A stretch of DNA of 64,000 nucleotides from Bacillota bacterium (GTDB lineage Bacteria; Bacillota; Negativicutes; DSM-13327). The translations under genes and the position numbers were made by a program. The stretch lies in contig JAGFZX010000004.1 of assembly GCA_017889585.1 (NCBI GenBank), positions 1-64,000 on the forward strand. The letters are read 5' to 3'. The notes beneath the pieces were generated by a model, which made no database searches, was not told the origin of the DNA, and was given only the letters and a program-made list of their open reading frames with translations. Below are positions 26,863-36,344 of this stretch, one piece after another. The stretch's first letter is position 1, and every line of letters begins with the position of its first letter.

Positions 26863-27174
26863 TACGGAGATCACTTCGCTTATTGGGGAAACCCACCCGC
26901 CCATCCTGATAGATTTAATACATGACTACGGAAATTTGCCATAAAACATGATCTACCATACATCACGCCACATAGTTTCCCATATATGGCAGACACTTAT
27001 TTAGCTACTGGTGGTGTCGATCTGCGAACAGTTGCAGGGAAAATAGGTCATGCTAATTCAACTACTACCCAACTGGTATACAGCCATCTTGTAAAATCTG
27101 CTGAAAAAGAAACAGCTGATATGATGGACTCTTTCATTCAAGCCATTACAAAAAAAATAAAAAGCACAGGCTAA
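26863..27174 (+). pseudogene. Broken tyrosine recombinase (integrase), C-terminal part
   Basis: One frame reads YWGNPPAHPDRFNT, a TGA at 26923, then LRKFAIKHDLPYITPHSFPY and MADTYLATGGVDLRTVAGKI, ending in TTTQLVYSHLVKSAEKETAD. This is the catalytic C-terminus of a phage/ICE-type integrase. The TGA replaces what is normally Trp (NTWLRKF). The HxLRH box reads HSFPY, so the catalytic Arg and His are lost. The Tyr (VYSH) remains. It lies 120 bp from the 3' end of tRNA-Arg, a classic integration site. Confidence 0.85.
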
Positions 27175-27195
27175 AATAACTTGTGCTTTTTGCTT
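27159..27195 (+). terminator. Terminator after the integrase remnant
   Basis: AAAAAGCAC...GTGCTTTTT hairpin overlapping the stop region of the integrase remnant. Confidence 0.75.
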
Positions 27196-27259
27196 TCGTT
27201 TGTACTGATTGGTGTTAAATTTTAAGCTTTAAGAGACAGAATAAGGGACAGTTGACATA

Positions 27260-27285
27260 AAAAACCTCCGCAGAACCTGCGAAGG
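27260..27285 (-). terminator. Terminator of tRNA-Arg
   Basis: CCTTCGCAGG-TT-CTGCGGAGG hairpin followed by TTTTTTATG on the minus strand, just past the tRNA 3' end. Confidence 0.85.
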
Positions 27286-27296
27286 CGTGATTACAA

Positions 27297-27373
27297 TGGT
27301 GACCCCGGAGGGATTCGAACCCCCGACCTATTGATTCGAAGTCAAACGCTCTATCCAGCTGAGCTACGGAGCC
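27297..27373 (-). tRNA. tRNA-Arg (anticodon TCG)
   Basis: Minus-strand cloverleaf: acceptor GGCTCCG/CGGGGTC, D arm GCTC...GAGC, anticodon loop CTTCGAA giving TCG (reads CGA), T arm GGGGG-TTCGAAT-CCCTC, encoded CCA. The anticodon stem has one T-T mismatch at its outer pair. The 3' side faces the broken integrase. Confidence 0.96.
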
Positions 27374-27602
27374 ATTTAAGATATTTAATTTAACTACTCT
27401 ATTATATCTAAGACAACCTAAAATGTCAATCAGGACTAATAATCACTTTTATGATAACATTAATTATAATTAAATTCTACACTTTTTAGGCGGTGGTTAT
27501 CCTATGAAAAAATTTTGTTATCATTATTGGAGATACTAATATCATCGGAAAATTGCTCTATAATAAACCATTTAATGGGTTTCTAACTAAAGGAGAATTG
27601 AC

Positions 27603-28334
27603 ATGTTCAATCTTGCTACTCTTTACAATTGGTTTCATAATTACTACTGCAATTTTTATTCTTCTGACCCTGACATCATGAATATGGTGCGGCTTAAAGA
27701 GCATCATAGCGTCATGGTTGCCAAGTATGCACGAGGATTAGCAGAGAGCATTGGGTTATCTGCTGAAGAAATTGATCTAGCAGAAATTATCGGCCTCCTA
27801 CACGATATCGCCAGAAGCGAGCAAGCCCACTGTAAGACCTTTAACGACTCTATCTCTTTTGATCACGGTGATAGAGGCGTTTTAAGACTTGAAGAAGCAG
27901 GCATACTAGATGCACTTGACTGTGAATCACAAGAAATAATTTTATTTTCTATTAAATATCACAATAAGATGACAGTGCCCAGTTCTAATCCTGATAAAAT
28001 GTTATTTACAAGTATAATTAGAGATGCTGATAAACTCGATATATTTAGAAATCTGCCGCCTGTACGGGCAGAACATAATTACTCCCCTGCTTTAGTGGAA
28101 TTGCTAAGAAAGGGTAGAGTTCTTCCATACTCTGAGGTAAAAACGACAGCAGACAAAAGACTAATACGATTAGGCTGGTTGTACGACATTAATTATCAAT
28201 GGACACTCGCCCAATTAATCAATGAAAGCTATGCCAGTGAACTAGTAAGGTCGTTGCCAAACGCTCCTCCATTTGATGAGATAAAAGATAATTTTAGAGC
28301 GTATATCATAGCAAAGCTGTCTGCAAATCCATAA
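27603..28334 (+). CDS. HD-domain phosphohydrolase
   Basis: 243 aa. HD-superfamily core: His in LKEHHSVMVAKYA, HD pair in IGLLHDIAR, a further SIKYHNK and RDADKLDIF. The metal ligands H...HD...D are all present. There is no GYP motif, so it is not a c-di-GMP enzyme; it may act on nucleotides. AGGAG lies 7 nt before the ATG. Single-gene plus-strand unit. Confidence 0.85.
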   Translation: MFNLATLYNWFHNYYCNFYSSDPDIMNMVRLKEHHSVMVAKYARGLAESIGLSAEEIDLAEIIGLLHDIARSEQAHCKTFNDSISFDHGDRGVLRLEEAGILDALDCESQEIILFSIKYHNKMTVPSSNPDKMLFTSIIRDADKLDIFRNLPPVRAEHNYSPALVELLRKGRVLPYSEVKTTADKRLIRLGWLYDINYQWTLAQLINESYASELVRSLPNAPPFDEIKDNFRAYIIAKLSANP

Positions 28335-28363
28335 GGTCTATACAATCGGTTTCTGATCGTATT

Positions 28364-28459
28364 CAGACTTAATTCGACCAAGTCCTCAAACGCAAATAGA
28401 AACCTTAGTCGTTCTTACCTGGAATCGAGAAATTGAGATACTTTCTGATTCCGCAGAAA
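28364..28459 (+). repeat. Dispersed intergenic repeat, copy C
   Basis: AGACTTAATTCGACCAAGTC, CTCAAACGCAAATAGAAACC, TTAGTCGTTCTTACCTGGAA, then TCGAGAAATTGAGATACTTT and CTGATTCCGCAGAAA. It is nearly the same as copy B in opposite orientation. Confidence 0.8.
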
Positions 28460-28495
28460 CACCAGCAAATCCTTAGATTTGCTGGTGTTATTGTT
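28460..28495. terminator. Hairpin terminator after repeat C / DJ-1 gene
   Basis: CACCAGCAAATC...GATTTGCTGGTG with T-rich flank. A near copy of this hairpin occurs at 34961-34992. Confidence 0.75.
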
Positions 28496-28513
28496 TCACT
28501 ACTTATACCTTAC

Positions 28514-29062
28514 CTAAGCGATAATCATCTGGCTTTTCAAGCTATTTGCCACTTCTAACCCCTTCAATAATTCTACTATTTTCAGTGCAAATTCAAAAGA
28601 TGTACCCGGTCCACGAGAGGTAATGATCTTTCCATCAACAATAACACTAGCTGAACTGCTTATATCTGCCCCTGTCAGCTGTGACTCACAGCCAGGATAG
28701 CAAACAGCTGATTTTCCTGTCAAAAGCCCAAGCTTACCTAAAACTGTTGGTGCTGCGCAAATGGCTGCAATCCATTTGCCGCTCATGAATTGCTTTGTTA
28801 GTTGTTCATTTAAACCAACATGCTCAGCCATGTTTTGAGTCCCTTGACCGCCACCTGGCAAGATGATCATGTCTACATCTTTATAATCAACATTTTCAAA
28901 TAAAACGTCTGCCATAACTCCAATATGATGAGCACCAACTACTTCTTTTTTGCCCATAATAGAAACCATTTGTACTTTAATATCTGCTCTTCGGAGAATA
29001 TCAACTACGCTGATTGCTTCAATTTCCTCAAATCCATCAGCCAAATGCATACATACTTTCAT
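28514..29062 (-). CDS. DJ-1/PfpI family protein
   Basis: 182 aa, YajL/ThiJ type. The nucleophile elbow is AAICAAPTVLGKLG (Cys about 101) and the supporting Glu is in DGFEEIEA (about 12). LPGGGQGTQN is also typical. Family activities include glyoxalase and deglycase-like stress protection. It follows the HD gene by 18 bp on the same strand, a likely two-gene operon. Confidence 0.92.
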   Translation of the reverse strand: MKVCMHLADGFEEIEAISVVDILRRADIKVQMVSIMGKKEVVGAHHIGVMADVLFENVDYKDVDMIILPGGGQGTQNMAEHVGLNEQLTKQFMSGKWIAAICAAPTVLGKLGLLTGKSAVCYPGCESQLTGADISSSASVIVDGKIITSRGPGTSFEFALKIVELLKGLEVANSLKSQMIIA

Positions 29063-29080
29063 TATTCTTCACATCCTCCA

Positions 29081-29626
29081 TTATAAATTTTCTTGATAGT
29101 CTTTCGCCAATGCCTCCGTCACAAATCCAATATGTTCCTGCAAATCTACGCCTAACATTTCTGCACTTTGGATGATAGTCTCACGATTGACAGCTCTAGC
29201 AAACGCTTTATCTTTCATTTTTTTCATAACTGATTTAATTTGCACATTAGCCAGACTCTTATCAGGGCGAACAAGTGCACAAGCAATAACAAAACCTGTT
29301 AACTCATCAACAGCAAGCAAGGTTTTTTGTAAACGACTCCTCTGTGGCTCCCAGTCTCTAGCATGGGACTGAATATCAATCACAAATTGATCTGTATAGC
29401 CATGTGGCTTTAATAAATTCCCTGTTTGATTGGTATGATCTTCAGGATATTTTTCAAAATCAACATCATGAAGTAGACCTACAGCACCCCAGTATTCTAC
29501 ATCTTCACCAAATTTCTCTGCATATGCACGCATAGCAATTTCTACTGCTTGGCAATGATTGAGCAGCGGCGTTTCTTTAACGTGATCAGTTAATATCCGC
29601 CAAGCTTTTTCTCTCGTTGTATCCAT
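29081..29626 (-). CDS. HD-domain predicted hydrolase
   Basis: 181 aa. Motifs are NHCQAVEIAMRAYA, the HD pair in VGLLHDVDFEKYPEDH, then DIQSHARDW and LLAVDELTGFVIA. This is the widespread COG2316-type HD family; its activity is not established. It is the first gene of the operon with DJ-1. A short fragment matching its C-terminus occurs at 35025-35087. Confidence 0.85.
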   Translation of the reverse strand: MDTTREKAWRILTDHVKETPLLNHCQAVEIAMRAYAEKFGEDVEYWGAVGLLHDVDFEKYPEDHTNQTGNLLKPHGYTDQFVIDIQSHARDWEPQRSRLQKTLLAVDELTGFVIACALVRPDKSLANVQIKSVMKKMKDKAFARAVNRETIIQSAEMLGVDLQEHIGFVTEALAKDYQENL

Positions 29627-29721
29627 TTGTTATCCTCCAATTGTATCTATTATTTATCCCTATATAATACCATATTACCCCTTTTTTGCCACCATTAAAC
29701 CTAATCCACGCATGGGTACAG

Positions 29722-30762
29722 TCAGCCACCAAACGTAGCAGTTTCAGTCCCCCTCTTGACTTCTAGAATCTCAGGAAGTCCCTTTATAAAAGCAAGTACC
29801 AGTTTGGGATCAAAATGACGCCCGCTAGTATTCTTAATTTCCTCTATTGCCGCAGCTTCAGACCATGCTTTTTTATATGGACGATCACTCGTCAATGCGT
29901 CAAATACATCGGCTAACATCACAATACGACTGGCAAGAGGTATATCCTCTCCCGCTAATCCATAGGGATACCCCGTCCCATCCCATTTTTCATGATGGGT
30001 AAGTGCCACCTGCCTAGCCATTTTCAGTAAGTCTGAAGGATGTTCGCCAATAATCTTAGCGCCAACAGTGGTATGGGTTTTCATAACTTCCCATTCGTCC
30101 TTATCCAACTTACCAGCTTTTAATAAAATTCGATCAGGGATGCCAATCTTGCCAACATCATGCATGGGTGACGCCTGCAACAAAAGATCCGCTTCTTCCT
30201 TATCTAATCCAGCGACCAATGCAATAATACGAGAATAGTGACTTATCCTGAAAATATGGTTTCCTGTTTCCTCATCCCGATATTCCGATGCTGCGCCAAG
30301 ACAATGGATAATGCGGCGACGGGTATCATGAATTTCAGCTGTGCGCTCCATGACTTTTTTCTCTAATAGCCGGTTATGGTCCAAAAGAGCCAAGTGTGTT
30401 TTTACCCTAGCTAGAACAATCAACGGGCTTACAGGTTTGGCAATATAGTCCACCGCTCCCAGTTCAAATCCTTTAGCTTCATTTTCTACTTCATCCATCG
30501 CCGTCACGAAAATAACGGGAATATTACGAGTGGCCAGGTTATCCTTCAACTGCTGACATACTTCGTAACCACTCATCCCAGGCATCATAATATCCAACAA
30601 TATTAAATCTGGCGGATGAGGTGCCATGGCAATTTTTAAAGCCATAGTGCCATTGGTTGCTACTTTAACCTGATAAGTAGGGCGTAATATTTCACTTAGA
30701 ACATCAATGTTTGTTGGTATATCGTCAACAACCAAAATAATCTGTTTCTCTACTTGTTCCAT
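29722..30762 (-). CDS. Response regulator with HD-GYP output (RpfG type)
   Basis: 346 aa. Residues about 5-120 are a receiver with the acidic pair (VVDD), phospho-Asp in LILLDIMMPGMSG (about 55) and IAKPVSP. Residues about 145-330 are HD-GYP with MHDVGKIGIPD and HHEKWDGTGYP. It should degrade c-di-GMP when phosphorylated. The ATG at 30762 has GAGG 8 nt upstream. It lies 61 bp after the hybrid kinase gene, its likely partner. Confidence 0.95.
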   Translation of the reverse strand: MEQVEKQIILVVDDIPTNIDVLSEILRPTYQVKVATNGTMALKIAMAPHPPDLILLDIMMPGMSGYEVCQQLKDNLATRNIPVIFVTAMDEVENEAKGFELGAVDYIAKPVSPLIVLARVKTHLALLDHNRLLEKKVMERTAEIHDTRRRIIHCLGAASEYRDEETGNHIFRISHYSRIIALVAGLDKEEADLLLQASPMHDVGKIGIPDRILLKAGKLDKDEWEVMKTHTTVGAKIIGEHPSDLLKMARQVALTHHEKWDGTGYPYGLAGEDIPLASRIVMLADVFDALTSDRPYKKAWSEAAAIEEIKNTSGRHFDPKLVLAFIKGLPEILEVKRGTETATFGG

Positions 30763-30823
30763 AATAATCACCTCTCCTTGTGTGATATGTATTATTCTTC
30801 AGAAATAACAATAGTAATATCTT

Positions 30824-33800
30824 CTATTGCATAGACTTTGCAATCTCATTTAATTGTTCTAGAGCTCTTTCAAAATCATAATTTTTAATCAAAACCTCGA
30901 TTGTTTTGAATTCTGCTTGATATGTATTGGCTACTGGTAGTGCCTTTAACTCCTCAAAAACCGCTGTCGCCTCCGTGTCATAGTTTGCAAGATAACCTTG
31001 CAAACTTTCTATCAGTGCCTTGCTATATTTGCAATTACCAACGTTCTCCACCCTAATATCTCTTGGATGAGAGACAATTGATGCTGCTATACTTTGTTCA
31101 AGACCCCTGATAGATGCCAGCACATTAAGTAAAGTACTAGAAAAAGAATCCATCTGAAAAGCGATTTTTTCAAATTGGCGTTTTTTGATACTCACTTCCA
31201 ATTCTTGCGTTGCGACATACAAATGATCAGCACCAATATTACCAGCGACTCCTTTGAGAGTGTGCAAAATCATTTCAGCACGTGCATAATCACCCTCTCG
31301 AAGTGCCGCCTGAAGGCTTTCAATAGTCCCTTCATTATTCTCCAGGAACAATAAAAGAAGCTTATAGTAAAGTCTCCTATTTCCCCCAACCCGTACCAAA
31401 GCACTTTCTACATCAAAACCCTGCAAGGATAAAACATTAACTGCAGCTTCTTGTTCTATACTCTGGAGCTCAGTTTTTTTTAAATCCAGGGTAGTCGATT
31501 GAGGCTTCACCCACTTGCAGATAGTATTAAACATTTGTTCAATATCGATGGGTTTAAATATAGAATCATTCATCCCAGCTGAAAGATATGCTTGTATTCT
31601 TTCGCCAACAACATCGGCTGTCATGGCGATGATCGGCAGCTGGAGAAAACGATGGTCATTGCGTATCAGTCGGGTGGCTTCCAAACCATCCATCTCCGGC
31701 ATTTGGATGTCCATCAATATTCCATCAAACTCCAGTTGCCGTACCATCTGGACAGCCTCTCGTCCATTCCTGGCAATTGATACAATTATATGTTTCTCCT
31801 GCATGATCTCTCGAGCTACTTGCAAATTGATTTCATTATCCTCAACCAGCAATATTCTAGCGCCCCTCAATTTATCCCACTCTTCATGATCTGGAACTTG
31901 TCCTGACAGAGAACAAGATGGCTGGCATTTATCTTTGTCAAACACCTCCATGACAGCATTAAACAAAACTGAAGGAGTAGTTGGCTTGATTAAAAATCCT
32001 TCCAAATTTAGATCTTTCGCCTGTTTTCTAATATCATCACCACTATGGGAGGTCACCATGATAATTGGTATGACAGAACCCTTAAAATATTCCCGTATAC
32101 GTCGCGCAGTCTCAATCCCATCCATATCAGGCATCATCCAGTCCAGTAAAATGAGATCAAAAGGTTCTTGTGCTACCCTCAATTGACGAATACCGTCCTC
32201 TCCTGAGGCCGCCAGAGACACTTGAAACGTTAGCTTCTCTAGAATTTCTTTAAAGGCCAAACAAGAACTCTCATTATCGTCAATTACCAATACTTTCAAG
32301 TTTTTAAGATTATTTTTGGAAAAGCACTGTTGCTCTTCTTTCCCATATGACTCAAAATTGGCTGTAAAAATAAATTCGCTCCCCTGTCCAGAAGAACTTT
32401 TTACATGAATAGCTCCCCCCATCATTTCTACTAACTGTTTACTAATCACCAGTCCTAAACCAGTCCCCCCATATTTGCGAGTCGTGGATCCATCAGCCTG
32501 GGTAAATGCATTAAATAAACGTCCTTTTTCCTGTTCGTTCATACCGATACCTGTATCACGCACTGCAAATTCTAGTTGAACTCTATTTGATTCTTGTGTT
32601 ATTAGCTTGACAGAAAGGACAACCTCGCCTTGATGGGTAAACTTCAAAGCATTACTTAACAGATTCAACAAAATCTGTTGTAGACGATGAGGATCTCCTT
32701 TGAGGCGCATAGGTACAACCTTGGCTACGTTTAATACCATTTCCAAGCCCTTTTCCTCCGCCTTGGAATTGAGAATTGCTATAACATCCTCCATGACTTG
32801 CCACAAGTTAAACTGGATATTTTCCATAGTAAGTTTTCCCGCTGCAAATTTGGAAAAATCAAGAATATTATCAATAATCCCCATCAATGACTGGGATGAA
32901 ACAGAAATTTTCTGCAAATAATCCCGTTGTTTTGGTACCAAATCAGTCTGCAAAGCCAGATGAGTCAGCCCGATCACCGCATTCATGGGGGTACGGATTT
33001 CATGGCTCATATTAGCCAGAAAATCCCCTTTGGCTTTATTACTCATCTCAGCTTCCACTTTAGCTTGTAGCAGTTCTTCTTCCATTTGCTTCTGCTCGGT
33101 AATATCCTCTTTAATCGCAATAAAATTAATAATTTGGCCCGAGTCATCTATTATCGAAGAAATAGAAGCTCGTTCCCAATATTGCTTACCTTCTTTCGTT
33201 TTGTTGAGAAAATCACCTTTCCATATATCACCAGATAGAATTGTCTGCCAAAGTTCTTGATAAAAAGAGTGTGGCAAGCTTCCCGATTTTAGAATTCTAG
33301 GATTTTTTCCCACAACCTCCTCTGATCGATAATGAGTTCTTTCACAAAACTTAGAATTTACATATTCAATTCTTCCCTTTCGATTTGTGATTACCACAGA
33401 AACAGGACTTTGCTCTACAGCTTGAGATAGCTTGCGTAGTTCTTTATCAACTTTTCGATGCTCTGTTATATCTTCTCCTGAAGAGAGCATACCAATTGGC
33501 CGCCCCGTTTTATCATAAATTAAAACATTATGCCAGGTCATCAGTTTCTCTGTGCCATCTTTCAAGCGGATTAGACATTCGTAAAACTCTATTAATTCTA
33601 TTTCTTGATTCATCATTTTTCGAAATTCAGTTTTCTTAATCTCCATATCCTGCTGGCAAATAACATGAGTAAACCAGTTTTTTCCTATCATCTCATCTTC
33701 AAAATATCCTAGTAATCGTAGTCCTGCTTTGTTAATCAAATTTATCTTCTCATCTTCACCAACTACTACAATGACTGACCCAGCAATATTAAGATAACGC

Positions 33801-34711
33801 TGGGCTTTTTCTTGTTCTATTCGTAAGGCTTCTTCCCCTTGCTTGCGTTCCATTAACAAGCCAAGTTGCTCACCAATTTTCTCAGCAAAAGCAAGAACGT
33901 CTTCACCCAGTTGTTCCATTTTGTGAGCGAAGAATTCAAGAACAGCCACCACCTCTCCATTTGCAAAGATCGGAAAGGCAAACCCCGCATTAATGCCAAT
34001 ACTTGCCGCCACTGATGCACGAGGAAAATTTATACTCCTAGTAATATCTTCTATGATAATGGCTTTTTTCTCCAGCAAGACCATACCTGGCAGCCCAACC
34101 CCTAATACAAAATGTTTTTTTTCCGTACTATTTATAAAATCCTGACATACTATAGGATTTTCTATATACCACATGGAAGTTGAAATCAATTCTGATTTAT
34201 TATCAGGGGAAATTATATGTACATGACCAATAGGCCATTTCATATTTTTTGCAATACTGCGGATAGCCACTAATAAAACTTCTTCCGTATTGTCATCTGC
34301 ATTTGCCGCACTAGCAATTTCTTTTACCAAGTGAGCTCGTTCTTCACTACGTTGCAATAATCGATTGGCGATTTTCAGCTCATGTGTCCGCACTTCTACC
34401 AGTTCTTCTAAGTGATCCCGATACTTTGCCACTTCTTGCTCTCCCTGTATACGATTCATAAAACCTCGTGCTAATAAATAGCAGCAAATAGCTACTCCAC
34501 TGCATAAAAAAAGCCAAAGAATTGCCAATGGTTCTAACGTAACTTTAGAGAATTCTTCTGTTCTTATATTATTAATGATTCTTTGTTTTTCAATTTGGTA
34601 AAAAAGCACTATCGCCGCTGTTGCAATAAATAACAGAGGAAAAAACATCGTCGCAAATACTTTCAAAAAAGCTGTTCTATTACTAGATGTCCTAGCAATT
34701 ATTGAATTCAT
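30824..34711 (-). CDS. Hybrid sensor histidine kinase with GAF, PAS, two receivers and Hpt
   Basis: 1295 aa, inner-membrane phosphorelay kinase. Order: two membrane helices (about 17-39 and 60-84), coiled coil, GAF (about 125-290), two PAS domains (about 305-420 and 425-545), HisKA with SHEIRTPMNA (His about 570), HATPase with GGTGLGLVISKQL, receiver 1 (LLDWMMPDMDG, about 853), receiver 2 (ILMDIQMPEMDG, about 997), and a C-terminal Hpt with ILHTLKGVAGNIGA (about 1149). GAGGTG lies 7 nt before the ATG. The internal relay probably passes phosphate to the REC-HD-GYP encoded next. Confidence 0.95.
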   Translation of the reverse strand: MNSIIARTSSNRTAFLKVFATMFFPLLFIATAAIVLFYQIEKQRIINNIRTEEFSKVTLEPLAILWLFLCSGVAICCYLLARGFMNRIQGEQEVAKYRDHLEELVEVRTHELKIANRLLQRSEERAHLVKEIASAANADDNTEEVLLVAIRSIAKNMKWPIGHVHIISPDNKSELISTSMWYIENPIVCQDFINSTEKKHFVLGVGLPGMVLLEKKAIIIEDITRSINFPRASVAASIGINAGFAFPIFANGEVVAVLEFFAHKMEQLGEDVLAFAEKIGEQLGLLMERKQGEEALRIEQEKAQRYLNIAGSVIVVVGEDEKINLINKAGLRLLGYFEDEMIGKNWFTHVICQQDMEIKKTEFRKMMNQEIELIEFYECLIRLKDGTEKLMTWHNVLIYDKTGRPIGMLSSGEDITEHRKVDKELRKLSQAVEQSPVSVVITNRKGRIEYVNSKFCERTHYRSEEVVGKNPRILKSGSLPHSFYQELWQTILSGDIWKGDFLNKTKEGKQYWERASISSIIDDSGQIINFIAIKEDITEQKQMEEELLQAKVEAEMSNKAKGDFLANMSHEIRTPMNAVIGLTHLALQTDLVPKQRDYLQKISVSSQSLMGIIDNILDFSKFAAGKLTMENIQFNLWQVMEDVIAILNSKAEEKGLEMVLNVAKVVPMRLKGDPHRLQQILLNLLSNALKFTHQGEVVLSVKLITQESNRVQLEFAVRDTGIGMNEQEKGRLFNAFTQADGSTTRKYGGTGLGLVISKQLVEMMGGAIHVKSSSGQGSEFIFTANFESYGKEEQQCFSKNNLKNLKVLVIDDNESSCLAFKEILEKLTFQVSLAASGEDGIRQLRVAQEPFDLILLDWMMPDMDGIETARRIREYFKGSVIPIIMVTSHSGDDIRKQAKDLNLEGFLIKPTTPSVLFNAVMEVFDKDKCQPSCSLSGQVPDHEEWDKLRGARILLVEDNEINLQVAREIMQEKHIIVSIARNGREAVQMVRQLEFDGILMDIQMPEMDGLEATRLIRNDHRFLQLPIIAMTADVVGERIQAYLSAGMNDSIFKPIDIEQMFNTICKWVKPQSTTLDLKKTELQSIEQEAAVNVLSLQGFDVESALVRVGGNRRLYYKLLLLFLENNEGTIESLQAALREGDYARAEMILHTLKGVAGNIGADHLYVATQELEVSIKKRQFEKIAFQMDSFSSTLLNVLASIRGLEQSIAASIVSHPRDIRVENVGNCKYSKALIESLQGYLANYDTEATAVFEELKALPVANTYQAEFKTIEVLIKNYDFERALEQLNEIAKSMQ

Positions 34712-34960
34712 TTTTATTCACCTCGCTTCAGAATAACTTTATTACCTTATTTTATCATTTTTATGCAGATGTGTCTTTGTTCTACATCTATTTCCCAAGT
34801 TTTTATCATATAAACAATTTTTTTGTATAATAACAGAGTATCCTCTCAACATATGTCGTTCTTTGCGTTCAACTAAGAATCACAATAAATAATTCTATTT
34901 TCTATTAAGTATCACAATAAGCTGACATTCCTCAGCGGCTTCTTATTATATTCCAGCTCA

Positions 34961-34992
34961 AAAAAACCAGCAAATCCTAAGATTCGCTGGTT
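34961..34992 (-). terminator. Terminator downstream of fliB-like gene
   Basis: AACCAGCGAATC-TTAG-GATTTGCTGGTT hairpin followed by TTTTTT on the minus strand. Closely similar to the hairpin at 28460-28495. Confidence 0.8.
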
Positions 34993-35024
34993 CTGCTGTT
35001 TAACTACTCTTTACGCATCCTTCA

Positions 35025-35087
35025 TTATAGCTCTTGTGGATAGTCTTTTGCCAATGTTTCATTCACAAATTCAACATGTTGCTGAAA
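35025..35087 (-). pseudogene. Fragment of an HD-hydrolase C-terminus
   Basis: The minus-strand frame QQHVEFVNETLAKDYPQEL followed by TAA matches the last residues of the HD gene at 29081 (EHIGFVTEALAKDYQENL). Only this tail remains. Together with the copied hairpin at 34961 it indicates a duplicated and deleted segment. Confidence 0.6.
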
Positions 35088-35112
35088 ATTATCGTTATGT
35101 TATCATTTTTAT

Positions 35113-36075
35113 CTAGCCATGTCTTTCTTTATGCACAAATAATGCCCTCCGATTATGACTGTACTCAAATTCTACTTCCATAATAATAGACTTTGTACAT
35201 TCCATATCTACAATTGGATCTGTTACAACTTTCCGAGCAATCTTAATACGTTGCCAGATGTTCTCTAGTAGTTGTATAGTAGGCTGTAATCCATATATAT
35301 AGAAAGGTTTTTTAAAAATAAAGTTCACAAAGAAGTTTTCCAGCACAATATCAGGGATATAGTAATTGAGTTCTTGTTCTGCAGTCATCTTCCCATCTAA
35401 AAGCTCATAATTGTCAACAAATACTTTAGTTATTTGCTGACCAAGGGATTGATCCCGAGTTAAACAGTTTATTGCCTGAGCAGTATCTTTGATCATCTGT
35501 AAACGTTCCCAAACTTGGATACTTCTACATTGCATAATATCAATAAAATGTTGCTCTAGTTCAAAATAGTACCGTAGGGGATTCCAGACAGGTTGTTGTT
35601 CGGGATAAACATGTACTACATCATTATTGGAAGGGATCGTAATAGGATTCCTCTCTGACCGAATAATAGTAAGAGGCGCAATACGGCTTGCCATTCTGAT
35701 CACTGCTGGGCAACTAAAACTAAGAGTTAGCTCAGTACCTCGCGCCGTATTCATGGGATAACGGGGAAATATCTGACACACATGATCAAGATGATGATGA
35801 CCTGCCTCTACTTGTAGTAGGCAACGATTATTTTCATCCAAGAACCAGCATCCGCCGGTGGCTTTTTTTTCGATATAAGCATATTCTCCTAGTCCACTTT
35901 TATCTATAAGCCGTTTAAATATTTGGGCAAACGCCTCACCTCTGCCTGTCTTCATAAACAGCTGGGCATTGCGTTGATAGCTATCCTCATCAAGAGTTAC
36001 CAACCAATCATTAAGGCAACATGAACCACACATTTCACAGCTAAAGTCTTCTATAATATCTAGATAAATATACAT
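35113..36075 (-). CDS. FliB-like flagellin lysine-N-methylase
   Basis: 320 aa. The cysteine layout is typical: CEMCGSCCLNDW near the N-terminus, GGCWFLDENNRC, HVCQIFPRYP and FSCPAV. These are the FliB/YkgJ-like cluster cysteines, likely metal-binding. FliB methylates lysines of flagellin. The ATG at 36075 has GGATGG 9 nt upstream. No flagellin gene is in the window. An alternative is another member of the cysteine-cluster family. Confidence 0.78.
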   Translation of the reverse strand: MYIYLDIIEDFSCEMCGSCCLNDWLVTLDEDSYQRNAQLFMKTGRGEAFAQIFKRLIDKSGLGEYAYIEKKATGGCWFLDENNRCLLQVEAGHHHLDHVCQIFPRYPMNTARGTELTLSFSCPAVIRMASRIAPLTIIRSERNPITIPSNNDVVHVYPEQQPVWNPLRYYFELEQHFIDIMQCRSIQVWERLQMIKDTAQAINCLTRDQSLGQQITKVFVDNYELLDGKMTAEQELNYYIPDIVLENFFVNFIFKKPFYIYGLQPTIQLLENIWQRIKIARKVVTDPIVDMECTKSIIMEVEFEYSHNRRALFVHKERHG

Positions 36076-36344
36076 CAAATAATTCCATCCTAACTATAAT
36101 TTTTTAGGAAATCAAAATTAACACTATATTTTTCTACACCCACTTATTAAATACCTTCATCTACGACCATTATCAGAATACACCATGAATAATTTTAAAT
36201 TTCCAAAGGAAAATCCCACTAAATGTCGAAATATTTATTATATGTAATTTTCAATGTAGAATAGGTGATCTGGTGAAAAAAATCAACTAGAGCATGATGC
36301 AATATTCCGGATTTACTTACCGCTCCCAAAGGAGGATTTATCAA

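Noticed and set aside
19600-27297. Direct repeat of the tRNA-Arg 3' end as the far attachment site
   Set aside because: I searched the left part of the island by eye and found no convincing copy, so no att site is reported.
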